Assembly: GCA_964637655.1 (NCBI GenBank)
Contig: CAZWUZ010000112.1
Span: 1-11,361, forward strand
From: CAZWUZ01 sp964637655 [NCBI: uncultured bacterium]
GTDB taxonomy: Bacteria; DAOPZR01
Length of the DNA: 11,361 nucleotides
Reading direction: 5' to 3'
The translations under genes were made by a program, and so were the position numbers. This document shows positions 6,096 to 11,361 of the stretch, in pieces. The stretch's first letter is position 1; each line of letters begins with the position of its first letter. Under the pieces are notes generated by a model. That model did no database searches and was not told where the DNA came from. It saw only the letters and a list, made by a program, of their open reading frames with translations.

Positions 6096-6476
6096 TCAGA
6101 TGATACCGTCAGGTGACGACGGGCGCGACGCCGCGCGACGCGGTACCGGCATCGCGCCTGCCGCCGCCTGTCCGGACACTGTCGGGGGCGCGGTCAGCCA
6201 GAGTTCCGCGAGCCGCTGCAGCGCGGTGTTCTCCTCATCGCTGAGCGCCACGTTGCGCCGCGTTTTGAGGATCACCAGGATCATGCGCGACGTCACCAGT
6301 TGCGTCGCCACCAGGTCGCGGATGAGGCAGAGTTCCGCCACGGTCTCCGGCGGGAAGGTGGTGTTGCGCCCCTCTTTCCCGGTCACCAGCGCGTACTGCG
6401 CCATGTAGAACTTGACGTTGCGCTCGCTGATCCCCGTGTCAGCGACTACCTCAGGGAAGTAAAGTGCCCGTGCCAT
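6096..6476 (-). CDS. Small MerR-type HTH transcriptional regulator
   Basis: A 126-residue protein. The N-terminal 70 residues fit the MerR winged-helix DNA-binding domain: LYFPEVVADTGISERNVKFY (5-24, helix-turn-helix), YALVTGKEGRNTTFPPETVAELCLIRDL (28-55, wing and following helix), then TSRMILVILKTRR. The rest is short: a predicted helix (SDEENTALQRLAELW) and a low-complexity Ala/Pro/Ser tail with no cysteine or recognisable ligand-binding domain. Such minimal MerR-like proteins may act with a partner or respond by an unknown signal. The ATG at 6474-6476 is chosen for its GGAGGAG site 6 nt upstream; it lies within the 3' end of the kinase gene (26-nt overlap). Its target is unknown, but the operon promoter has a dyad in its spacer, where MerR proteins usually bind (inference). 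Phage-type excisionase-like HTH proteins are the alternative. Confidence 0.7.
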   Translation of the reverse strand: MARALYFPEVVADTGISERNVKFYMAQYALVTGKEGRNTTFPPETVAELCLIRDLVATQLVTSRMILVILKTRRNVALSDEENTALQRLAELWLTAPPTVSGQAAAGAMPVPRRAASRPSSPDGII

Positions 6477-7125
6477 GCGCGTCTCCTCCCGTGCGCGGGG
6501 AATAGTGCCGGCTCCCCGCCGTGCATTCCGCGATGACTGCCAGCAGCGCGTCGACTTCCTCCGGCTGCCGGGCAAAATCGACCGCCGCGGTGTTGACCGT
6601 CAGCAGCGGGGTCGCGGTATAGTGAAAAAAGTAGTGGTTGTAGGCGTCGACCAGCAGGTCGACATAGTCGCCCGGCAGCCGCTGCTGGGCCGGGTCGGCG
6701 CTCCCCTGCAGCCGCCGGCGTATCGTCGCCGCGTCCGCCTGCAGATGGATGACCAGATCGGGGGGCGGCACCTGCGGCCGCAGCAGCGCGTAGAGATTCT
6801 CGTAGAGCGCCAGTTCCGCCTCCGCCAGCGTCAGCAGCGCGAAGATGCGGTCCTTGCCGAAGTGATAGTCGCTGAGCACCACGCGCCCGAACAGGTCGGG
6901 CTGCTGCAGCTGCTCCTGCTGCCGGTAGCGCGAGAGCAGGAAGAACAGCTGCGTCTGAAACGCATGTTCCTTCATGCTGCTGTAGAATTTGCCGAGAAAC
7001 GGGTTTTCCGCGCTCTCTTCGCAGACCAGCGTCGCGTCGAGCCGCTCCTGCAGCAGGCGCAGCAGCGTCGACTTGCCCGCCCCCGGCACCCCGTCAATAG
7101 CGATATAGCGTTGCGATAGCCGCAT
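6451..7125 (-). CDS. Deoxynucleoside kinase (deoxyadenosine/deoxyguanosine kinase type)
   Basis: A 224-residue dNK-family (PF01712) enzyme that phosphorylates salvaged deoxynucleosides to 5'-monophosphates with ATP. Seen: YIAIDGVPGAGKST (7-20, P-loop), VCEESAENPFL (34-44, catalytic Glu region), FQTQLFFLLSRYRQQ (56-70, a hallmark of bacterial members), LSDYHFGKDRIFA (84-96, the D/ERS-type region), LYENLY, PPDLVIHLQA (121-130), YNHYFFHYTATPLLTVNT (162-179). The LID region reads RRRLQGSADPAQQRL, lacking the usual RGRxxE pattern, and the conserved EG before the P-loop is DG. Substrate preference cannot be read from sequence. The ATG at 7123-7125 overlaps the folK stop as TGATG, with GGGAGA upstream; adjacency to folK is a recurrent bacterial arrangement and supports both calls. 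The last 26 nt encode a loose C-terminal tail and double as the start of the MerR-like gene. Confidence 0.85.
   Translation of the reverse strand: MRLSQRYIAIDGVPGAGKSTLLRLLQERLDATLVCEESAENPFLGKFYSSMKEHAFQTQLFFLLSRYRQQEQLQQPDLFGRVVLSDYHFGKDRIFALLTLAEAELALYENLYALLRPQVPPPDLVIHLQADAATIRRRLQGSADPAQQRLPGDYVDLLVDAYNHYFFHYTATPLLTVNTAAVDFARQPEEVDALLAVIAECTAGSRHYSPRTGGDAHGTGTLLP
6483..6489 (-). promoter_or_regulatory. Ribosome binding site deciding the MerR-like start
   Basis: GGAGGAG on the minus strand, 6 nt before the ATG at 6476 and inside the last codons of the deoxynucleoside kinase gene. It argues against longer versions of the regulator that start further upstream. Confidence 0.75.
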
Positions 7126-7607
7126 CAGTTTTCTCCCGTTGCCCATTCCGGTCCTGCCACCATGCCGGTAAGCTGCCGTACCGTGCACTGCGCCGCGCGT
7201 GCCGCCGCGTCAGGCAGCAGTTCCGCCAGCGGCACCATCACGAAATCGCGCTCCTGCCAGCGCGGGTGCGGCAGCGTCAGTGCCGGTGTCGCCAGACGCG
7301 TGTCACCCCACCTGATGATATCCAGGTCAAGCGGGCGCGGGCCGTTGCGTACACCGTCTGTCCGTCCCGCCGCGCGCTCCAGCGCCTGCGTCACCTGCAA
7401 CAGGGTGTGCGGGTCATCCGCCCCGCGCAACTGCACCACCGCGTTCAGGTAGTCGGGCTGGTCAGGCGGTCCCCACGGCGCGCTGCGGTAGAGCGAAGAA
7501 ACCCGCACCACCATGTAGCCCGCCTGCCGCAATCCCGCCAGTGCCGCGACGAAGTGCGCGCGCACGTCACCGAGATTCCCCCCCAGCGCCACATATCCTT
7601 CAGTCAC
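7125..7607 (-). CDS. folK: 2-amino-4-hydroxy-6-hydroxymethyldihydropteridine diphosphokinase (HPPK)
   Basis: A 160-residue protein of the usual family length. It transfers pyrophosphate from ATP to 6-hydroxymethyl-7,8-dihydropterin in folate synthesis. Motifs: YVALGGNLGD (5-14), VSSLYRSAPWGPPDQPDYLNAV (36-57), NGPRPLDLDII (88-98) with the two magnesium-binding aspartates at 94 and 96, LPHPRWQERDFVMVPLAELLP (112-132). Two positions differ from most HPPKs: the first motif has GGN rather than GSN, and RWGPRTLDLDI reads RNGPRPLDLDI. The start is GTG at 7605-7607, 9 nt after the dapL stop, with only a weak purine tract. The stop overlaps the kinase ATG by one base (TGATG), so the two are translationally coupled. 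No other folate gene is in the window. Confidence 0.92.
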   Translation of the reverse strand: MTEGYVALGGNLGDVRAHFVAALAGLRQAGYMVVRVSSLYRSAPWGPPDQPDYLNAVVQLRGADDPHTLLQVTQALERAAGRTDGVRNGPRPLDLDIIRWGDTRLATPALTLPHPRWQERDFVMVPLAELLPDAAARAAQCTVRQLTGMVAGPEWATGEN

Positions 7608-7616
7608 GGTCTCTGC

Positions 7617-8789
7617 TTACCACTGCACCTTGCGCATCCGTTCGAGCGCGACCGCGATGCGCTCCTCGGGCACGGTGATGGTCATGCGGATGTACCCTTC
7701 GCCGTGCTTGCCGAACCCGATGCCCGGCGTGACCACAATACCCGCCTCTTCGAGCAGGCGCGACGCCACTTCCGTCGACGGGAGCCCGCCCGGGGTCGGC
7801 AGCCAGAGGTAGAACGTCGCCCTGGGCACCGGCACCTGCCAGCCCAGTTCGCGCAATCCCGCCGCCAGCAGGTCGCGCCGCTTCTGCAGGATGGCATTGT
7901 TCTCCGCCACGCAGTCCTGCTTCCCCGTCAGCGCGGTGATGCCCGCCTCCTGCACCGCCTGGAACACCCCTGAATCGATGTTGGTCTTGATGCAGCCGAG
8001 TCCGGCAATCGCCTCCGCGTTGCCCGCGGCGAACCCGATACGCCACCCCGTCATGTTGTAGGTTTTCGACAGCGAGTGGAACTCGATGCCCACCTCGCGC
8101 GCCCCCTCGTACTCGAGGAAACTCGGGCAGCGGTAGCCGTCATACGACACCTCGGTATAGGCGGCATCGTGGCAGACGATGAGGTCGTACGTGCGCGCGA
8201 ACTCGATGGTGCGCTTGAAGAATTCCGGCGGCGCGATGGCCGCCGTCGGGTTGTTCGGGTAATTGATCCAGAGCAGTTTCGCCTTGCGCGCCACCGCCGG
8301 CGGGATGGCATCGTAGTCAGGGAGGAAACCGTTTTCCGCCGTCAGCGGCATCAGGTACGACTGTCCGTTGGCAAACAGCGTGCCGATGCCGTACACCGGG
8401 TAGCCCGGGGTCGGCACCAGCACCACGTCGCCGGGGTTGACATAGACCAGCGGCATGTGGGCGATGCCTTCCTTGCTGCCGATCAGCGAGACGATCTCCG
8501 TCTTCGGGTCGAGCGTCACCCCGAAGCGCGTCTGGTACCAGTGGCCCACCGCCTCGCGGAACGCGGGCATCCCCTCGTAGGACGGGTACTGGTGGTTGGC
8601 CGGTTTCTCCGCCGCGTGCTTGAGCGCGCGCACGATATGCGCGGGCGTCGGCAGGTCGGGGTCGCCGATACCGAAGCTGATGATGTCCACCCCGCGCGCC
8701 GCCACCGCCTGCTTCTTCTTGTCAATTTCCGCGAACAGGTAGGGCGGCAGTTCCCGCACCCGCTCCGCCCGCTCAAACCTCGTACTCAT
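7617..8789 (-). CDS. dapL: LL-diaminopimelate aminotransferase
   Basis: A 390-residue class I/II PLP aminotransferase. It converts tetrahydrodipicolinate and glutamate to LL-2,6-diaminopimelate in one step, bypassing the succinylase/acetylase branches of lysine and peptidoglycan precursor synthesis. Seen: FAEIDKKK (19-26), [15 protein letters not shown] (35-49), [16 protein letters not shown] (66-81), [14 protein letters not shown] (101-114), [16 protein letters not shown] (118-133), NYPNNPTAA (176-184), CHDAAYTE (206-213, PLP-binding Asp208 and Tyr211), [15 protein letters not shown] (239-253) with the Schiff-base Lys242, and GYIRMT (365-370) with the carboxylate-binding Arg. These match DapL of the Geobacter/Desulfitobacterium type rather than general AspC. 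The ATG at 8787-8789 has AAGGAG 9 nt upstream and overlaps the FAH gene by 17 nt; longer in-frame versions would read through FAH and are Arg/Ser-rich junk. dapB two genes upstream supports the DAP role; dapA is not in the window. Confidence 0.9.
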   Translation of the reverse strand: MSTRFERAERVRELPPYLFAEIDKKKQAVAARGVDIISFGIGDPDLPTPAHIVRALKHAAEKPANHQYPSYEGMPAFREAVGHWYQTRFGVTLDPKTEIVSLIGSKEGIAHMPLVYVNPGDVVLVPTPGYPVYGIGTLFANGQSYLMPLTAENGFLPDYDAIPPAVARKAKLLWINYPNNPTAAIAPPEFFKRTIEFARTYDLIVCHDAAYTEVSYDGYRCPSFLEYEGAREVGIEFHSLSKTYNMTGWRIGFAAGNAEAIAGLGCIKTNIDSGVFQAVQEAGITALTGKQDCVAENNAILQKRRDLLAAGLRELGWQVPVPRATFYLWLPTPGGLPSTEVASRLLEEAGIVVTPGIGFGKHGEGYIRMTITVPEERIAVALERMRKVQW

Positions 8790-9570
8790 CGCCTGTATCT
8801 CCTTCCTGTACCACCGGATTTTCCAGCGTGCCGATCTGCGCGATCGTGATCCGTACCGTGTTCCCCGCCCGCAACGCCCCGACCCCGACGGGCGTTCCTG
8901 TCGCGATGACGTCACCCGCCTGCAGCGCGATGACCGCGCTGACATGCGCGATGACCGCCGCGACGGAAAAGACCAGGTGGTCGGTGCGCGCGTGCTGCTT
9001 CACCTGCCCGTCCACCGCCAGTTCCACCGTCAGCGCCGCCGGGTCGATGCCGCCCACCACCCACGGTCCGACGGGACAGAAGGTCGGGTACGACTTGCAG
9101 CAGGTCCACTGCCCGTCGCGTTTCTGCAGGTCGCGCGCGGTCACATCGTTCAAACAGGTGTAGCCGAGCACGTGCGCCAGCGCGTCCGCTTCCGGGATGC
9201 GCCAGCCGCCCGTGCCGATAACCGCCGCCAGTTCCGCCTCGTAATCGACCCGCCCGATCCCGTGCGGGATGATGATCTTCTCCCCCGGTCCGATGACCGC
9301 GCTTGGCGACTTCCAGAAGATCACCGGCGCCGCGGGCCGCTCCATGCCCAGTTCGTCCGCATGGTCGGTGTAGTTCAGACCGACCCCGAAAATACGCGGC
9401 GGGTCGACCGGGGCCGCCAGCATCACCTCCGCCAGCGGCAGCCGCGTCCCCGTGCGCAGGTCGTCAGTATAGTCATGGAACGGGTCGCGCCGCAGCGGCA
9501 CCACCTCGTCGCCGGAAAGCAGCCCCCAGCGGGGCGCCGCGCCGCGGTAGCGGAACCGGACGTATTTCAC
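8773..9570 (-). CDS. Fumarylacetoacetate hydrolase-family protein
   Basis: A 265-residue FAH-superfamily (PF01557) enzyme, a magnesium-dependent fold acting on oxo-acids (acylpyruvate hydrolysis, dioate isomerisation/decarboxylation, oxaloacetate tautomerisation). Seen: [16 protein letters not shown] (60-75) with the conserved His70, [12 protein letters not shown] (85-96), [12 protein letters not shown] (108-119) with metal ligands Glu111 and Glu113, [13 protein letters not shown] (137-149) with metal ligand Asp142, [21 protein letters not shown] (151-171), TGTPVGVG (224-231) and IGTLENPV (246-253). The active site looks complete. The short N-terminal region (about 55 residues) is typical of this subgroup. 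The start is GTG at 9568-9570, overlapping the dapB stop by 4 nt (GTGA); the 3' end overlaps dapL by 17 nt. Its substrate cannot be assigned; being wedged between dapB and dapL suggests a role with oxo-acid intermediates or their side products, but that is inference. Confidence 0.87.
   Translation of the reverse strand: MKYVRFRYRGAAPRWGLLSGDEVVPLRRDPFHDYTDDLRTGTRLPLAEVMLAAPVDPPRIFGVGLNYTDHADELGMERPAAPVIFWKSPSAVIGPGEKIIIPHGIGRVDYEAELAAVIGTGGWRIPEADALAHVLGYTCLNDVTARDLQKRDGQWTCCKSYPTFCPVGPWVVGGIDPAALTVELAVDGQVKQHARTDHLVFSVAAVIAHVSAVIALQAGDVIATGTPVGVGALRAGNTVRITIAQIGTLENPVVQEGDTGDEYEV
8799..8804 (-). promoter_or_regulatory. Ribosome binding site deciding the dapL start
   Basis: AAGGAG on the minus strand, 9 nt before the ATG at 8789. 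It lies within the last codons of the FAH-family gene and rules against a start some 150 nt further upstream. Confidence 0.75.
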
Positions 9571-10343
9571 CGCAGCCCGAGCACCGCCTGCATGTCGTAC
9601 AGGCCGCGCTTCGCCCGCTTCGCCCAGACCGCCGCCCGCACCGCGCCGCGCGCGAACGCGTCGCGGCTGTGCGCGCGATGGGTCAGTTCGAGGCGCTCGT
9701 TCTCGCCGCAGAACATCACGGGATGCTCGCCGATGATGTCACCCGCGCGCACCGCAAAAACGCCGATTTCGCCCTCCGTGCGCGCGCCGACCATGCCGTC
9801 GCGCCCCGTGCGCCGCGCCTTCGCCGGGTCGAGTTTCCGCCCGCGCGCCGCCGCGTTGAGCAGCCCGATGGCCGTCCCCGACGGGGCATCCTTCTTCAGC
9901 CGGTGATGCGCCTCGACAATTTCGATATCATAGCCCGCGCCCAGCGCCTGCGCCACCTTTTCCGTCAGGTTGAACAGCAAGTTGACGCCCAGACTCATGT
10001 TCGGCGCCTCGACCACGGGAATCTTCGCCGCCGCCTTCTTCAGCGCCGCCTTCTCCTTCGCCCCCAGCCCGGTTGTGCCGACCACCAGCGGCAGACCCAG
10101 TTTCGCGCAGGCCGCCGCATTCGCAGCAGCAGCAGCAGCAGCCGAGAAATCGATCACCGCGTCAGGTTTGAGCACCGCGCATGCCGCCAGCGAGCCACGC
10201 ACCGGCACCCCGTCGAGTTCCCTGCCGCACAACGGGTGTGCGGGCGACTCGACTCCGCCCACCACCGCGTGGTTCGCCGCGCGTGCGCAGGCCACCAGCC
10301 GCTGCCCCATTTTGCCGGCAATCCCGCAGATAATCAGTCGCAT
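9567..10343 (-). CDS. dapB: 4-hydroxy-tetrahydrodipicolinate reductase
   Basis: A 258-residue NAD(P)H-dependent enzyme making tetrahydrodipicolinate, the substrate of DapL, in lysine and DAP synthesis. Seen: IICGIAGKMGQRL (4-16, dinucleotide-binding loop), DAVIDFS (61-67), VVGTTGLG (87-94), VEAPNMSLGVNLLF (111-124), EAHHRLKKDAPSGTA (144-158, catalytic His pair, Lys and substrate-binding GT), and EIGVFAVRAGDIIGEHPVMF (192-211). Length is close to the family norm. Odd: after DFS the usual TxPE segment is replaced by a poly-alanine run (68-74) encoded by a pure trinucleotide repeat. The ATG at 10341-10343 is chosen because it begins directly at the Rossmann strand and has a GGAGGGGG run upstream; the frame is open further upstream, but that sequence is non-homologous and overlaps the repeat element. 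First gene of the probable operon; the FAH-family gene follows with a 4-nt overlap. Confidence 0.93.
   Translation of the reverse strand: MRLIICGIAGKMGQRLVACARAANHAVVGGVESPAHPLCGRELDGVPVRGSLAACAVLKPDAVIDFSAAAAAAANAAACAKLGLPLVVGTTGLGAKEKAALKKAAAKIPVVEAPNMSLGVNLLFNLTEKVAQALGAGYDIEIVEAHHRLKKDAPSGTAIGLLNAAARGRKLDPAKARRTGRDGMVGARTEGEIGVFAVRAGDIIGEHPVMFCGENERLELTHRAHSRDAFARGAVRAAVWAKRAKRGLYDMQAVLGLR
10124..10141. repeat. (CAG)6 trinucleotide repeat inside dapB
   Basis: Six perfect CAG units on the plus strand (GCT/GCTG on the coding strand) within dapB, encoding part of the alanine run after the DFS motif. The neighbouring codons also encode alanine, so the total run is longer. Slippage would add or remove alanines without changing frame. 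Confidence 0.85.
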
Positions 10344-10381
10344 GGTGAGTGTGCCCCCTCCCCGAATGATGGCCAATCCGT

Positions 10382-10531
10382 AACTGTTCAGCCAGTACGT
10401 TTCCTCTCCCCGGGGGAGAGGGCGACGCGCAGCGTCGGGAGGGGCCGCGTCCATCCATGCCATCCCTCACTTGCCGCTGCGCGGCTTCCTCGCCCGGCGG
10501 GAGAGGAAAACAGGTAATCGGCTGAAAAGTT
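10382..10531. repeat. Hairpin-rich inverted-repeat element in the dapB leader (MITE/REP-like)
   Basis: Outer arms AACTGTTCAGCC (10382-10393) and GGCTGAAAAGTT (10520-10531) are inverted copies with one mismatch in 12. Inside them TTTCCTCTCCC (10400-10410) and GGGAGAGGAAA (10499-10509) are perfect 11-bp inverted copies. Between these lie four local hairpins: CCTCTCCCC/GGGGAGAGG with one bulged G (10403-10421), CGACGC-GCA-GCGTCG (10423-10437), GCCGC-TGC-GCGGC (10473-10485), and TTCCTC/GAGGAA enclosing CCC-GGC-GGG (10486-10508). The element is flanked by near-direct repeats GCCAATCCGTAAC (10372-10384) and GCCAATCCTAAC (10534-10545). No ORF and no transposase are seen. It would sit in the 5' leader of the dapB message. 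A dispersed intergenic repeat is the simplest reading; a structured regulatory leader is the alternative. Confidence 0.6.
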
Positions 10532-10537
10532 GCGCCA

Positions 10538-10567
10538 ATCCTAACAGAATAACTGTTTGTTTGTCAA
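10538..10567 (-). promoter_or_regulatory. Candidate sigma-70-type promoter of the dapB operon with spacer dyad
   Basis: On the minus strand TTGACA (10562-10567, consensus -35) is followed after 18 bp by TAGGAT (10538-10543, four of six -10 bases). Transcription would start near 10531, giving a leader of about 190 nt before dapB that contains the inverted-repeat element. An AACAG-N5-CTGTT dyad (10543-10557) lies in the spacer and touches the -10, a position used by MerR-type activators. The local AT-richness contrasts with the surrounding GC-rich DNA. The -35 sits 2 bp beyond the stop of the membrane-protein gene. Confidence 0.6.
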
Positions 10568-10569
10568 TA

Positions 10570-11361
10570 TCACTGCTCTGTCAGCAGACCCTGTGCCTGC
10601 AACCAGAGCAACCGCCAGCCCAGCACCGGTTCATACAGTTCCTCCGTGCCACCGCTGCCGATCTGCCAGATACCGTACACATCAAAATACGGCACGAAGT
10701 AGTACGCGGCATTGCACAGCAGGGCGATGAGCGTCAGCACCAGCGCCACCCTGTGTATCCGCACCGTCAGTAGTGCCGGTGCTGCCAGCAGCAACGCTGG
10801 TACCAGCTGGCGCAGGTAGCCGCTGTCCCAGCCCCACCAGCAGGAATACAGCACCCAGGCGGCCAGTGCCGCCAGCAGGTAATGGCGGGCATGGCGCCAC
10901 GTGTACCGGTTGCACAGCAGCAGCAGCCACGGGTTGAGGAGCAGCGGGTTCTCATTCGGCTCAACCAGCCAGCGCCACAGTCCATCGGTTGTCCAGCGCA
11001 ATGTCCCGTGCCCGTTATTCCCCCACAGTCCCGTGTTGAAAAAATTGAACAGCAGGTTCGCCCCGCCACCGGTCGCCAGCGCCAGGGCGAGCGCCACCGC
11101 GGCGGCGCTGCCGCGACCTTGCCCGCGCCACTGCCACGTCAGGGTTGCCAGCGGCACACAGACGACAATGATGATCTCCTGACGCGCGATAAGCACTGCG
11201 GTCAAGGCTGCTGCGGCCAGCAGCAGAAACGTGCGACGGCCGGTCAGACCGTACCGGTCATACGCATAGATCAGCAGGAGCAGCAGGGCCCCGGTCAGCA
11301 CATAGGGGAAATACGTGAACCAGTGCGCAGCCGCCGCAGCGCCGAAGGTCAGGAGCAGCAC
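10570..11361 (-). CDS. Polytopic membrane protein, C-terminal part (GT39-like glycosyltransferase family suspected)
   Basis: 263 codons are visible, open to the right edge, so the N-terminus is missing. The protein is dominated by hydrophobic segments (near residues 13-33, 43-62, 84-98, 142-149, 160-174, 185-199 and 203-220), with basic loops between them. VLIARQEIIIVV resembles the (T/A)RxE helix start seen in GT39/ArnT-like glycosyltransferases. NLLFNFFNTGLWGNNGHGTL followed later by WWGWDSGYLRQLVPALLLAAPAL resembles the N-FG-P and WWGG..GPR..lPalP signatures of large uncharacterised bacterial membrane glycosyltransferase-like proteins. The catalytic N-terminal acidic loop expected in GT-C enzymes would be outside the window, so activity cannot be judged. 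It ends in TGA at 10570-10572. No terminator is visible immediately after, so read-through into dapB is possible. Confidence 0.5.
   Translation of the reverse strand: MLLLTFGAAAAAHWFTYFPYVLTGALLLLLIYAYDRYGLTGRRTFLLLAAAALTAVLIARQEIIIVVCVPLATLTWQWRGQGRGSAAAVALALALATGGGANLLFNFFNTGLWGNNGHGTLRWTTDGLWRWLVEPNENPLLLNPWLLLLCNRYTWRHARHYLLAALAAWVLYSCWWGWDSGYLRQLVPALLLAAPALLTVRIHRVALVLTLIALLCNAAYYFVPYFDVYGIWQIGSGGTEELYEPVLGWRLLWLQAQGLLTEQ

Larger units (their letters stand above)
10344..10569. other. Intergenic region upstream of dapB
   Basis: This 226-bp stretch, the only sizeable non-coding region in the window, holds the candidate promoter, the spacer dyad and the inverted-repeat element. Open frames across it encode no recognisable protein. 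I do not recognise a lysine riboswitch or a T-box in the leader. Confidence 0.6.

Noticed and set aside
8790-8945. A longer dapL start
   Set aside because: Extra residues are Arg/Ser-rich frame shadow of the FAH gene; AAGGAG precedes the ATG at 8789, where DapL homology begins.
10344-10531. Lysine riboswitch in the dapB leader
   Set aside because: The leader is structured, but I do not recognise the conserved lysine-aptamer core; the hairpins are better explained by the nested inverted repeat.
1-11361. tRNA, rRNA, CRISPR arrays, transposase genes
   Set aside because: None seen: coding density leaves almost no room, and the only intergenic region lacks regularly spaced repeats, cloverleaf features or a transposase frame.

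Overview
This 11.4 kb window is GC-rich and almost entirely coding, and every supported gene is on the minus strand. It suggests a Gram-negative (diderm) bacterium. Two encoded proteins have lipobox signal sequences, four others have Sec-type signal peptides, and peptidoglycan and meso-diaminopimelate genes are present. The lysine/DAP route uses an LL-diaminopimelate aminotransferase (DapL), a pathway scattered over Desulfobacterota, Spirochaetota, the PVC group, Cyanobacteria and others. The sequence alone does not let me name a phylum.

In the direction of transcription (high to low coordinates), the window opens with the C-terminal part of a polytopic membrane protein resembling GT39-like glycosyltransferases (10570-11361). 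A 226-bp intergenic region follows. It holds a good promoter candidate (TTGACA, 18 bp, TAGGAT) with a small dyad in its spacer, and a hairpin-rich inverted-repeat element. A tightly packed housekeeping block comes next: dapB, a fumarylacetoacetase-family gene, dapL, folK, a deoxynucleoside kinase, a very small MerR-type regulator and murI. Its genes overlap by 1-26 nt or lie at most 16 nt apart, so they probably form one operon for lysine/cell-wall precursors, folate and nucleotide salvage.

Without a break (14-nt overlap with murI) the operon runs into an accessory block in which all six complete genes encode predicted exported proteins. The first is a full-length EF-Tu homologue that has gained a Sec signal peptide and lost conserved switch I and DxxG residues. 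Three tandem short phage-tail-collar (microcystin-dependent-protein-like) proteins with signal peptides follow, then two solute-binding lipoproteins of different families (BMP/PnrA-like and ABC_sub_bind/TrpX-like) with no permease or ATPase nearby. The window ends in the first 44 codons of a group II PLP-dependent decarboxylase.

The most unusual feature is the signal-peptide-bearing, GTPase-motif-degenerate EF-Tu paralogue placed directly before three exported collar-domain paralogues. I read the six genes as a candidate cell-envelope module of unknown function. The individual protein families are recognised with good confidence; the module's function is not.
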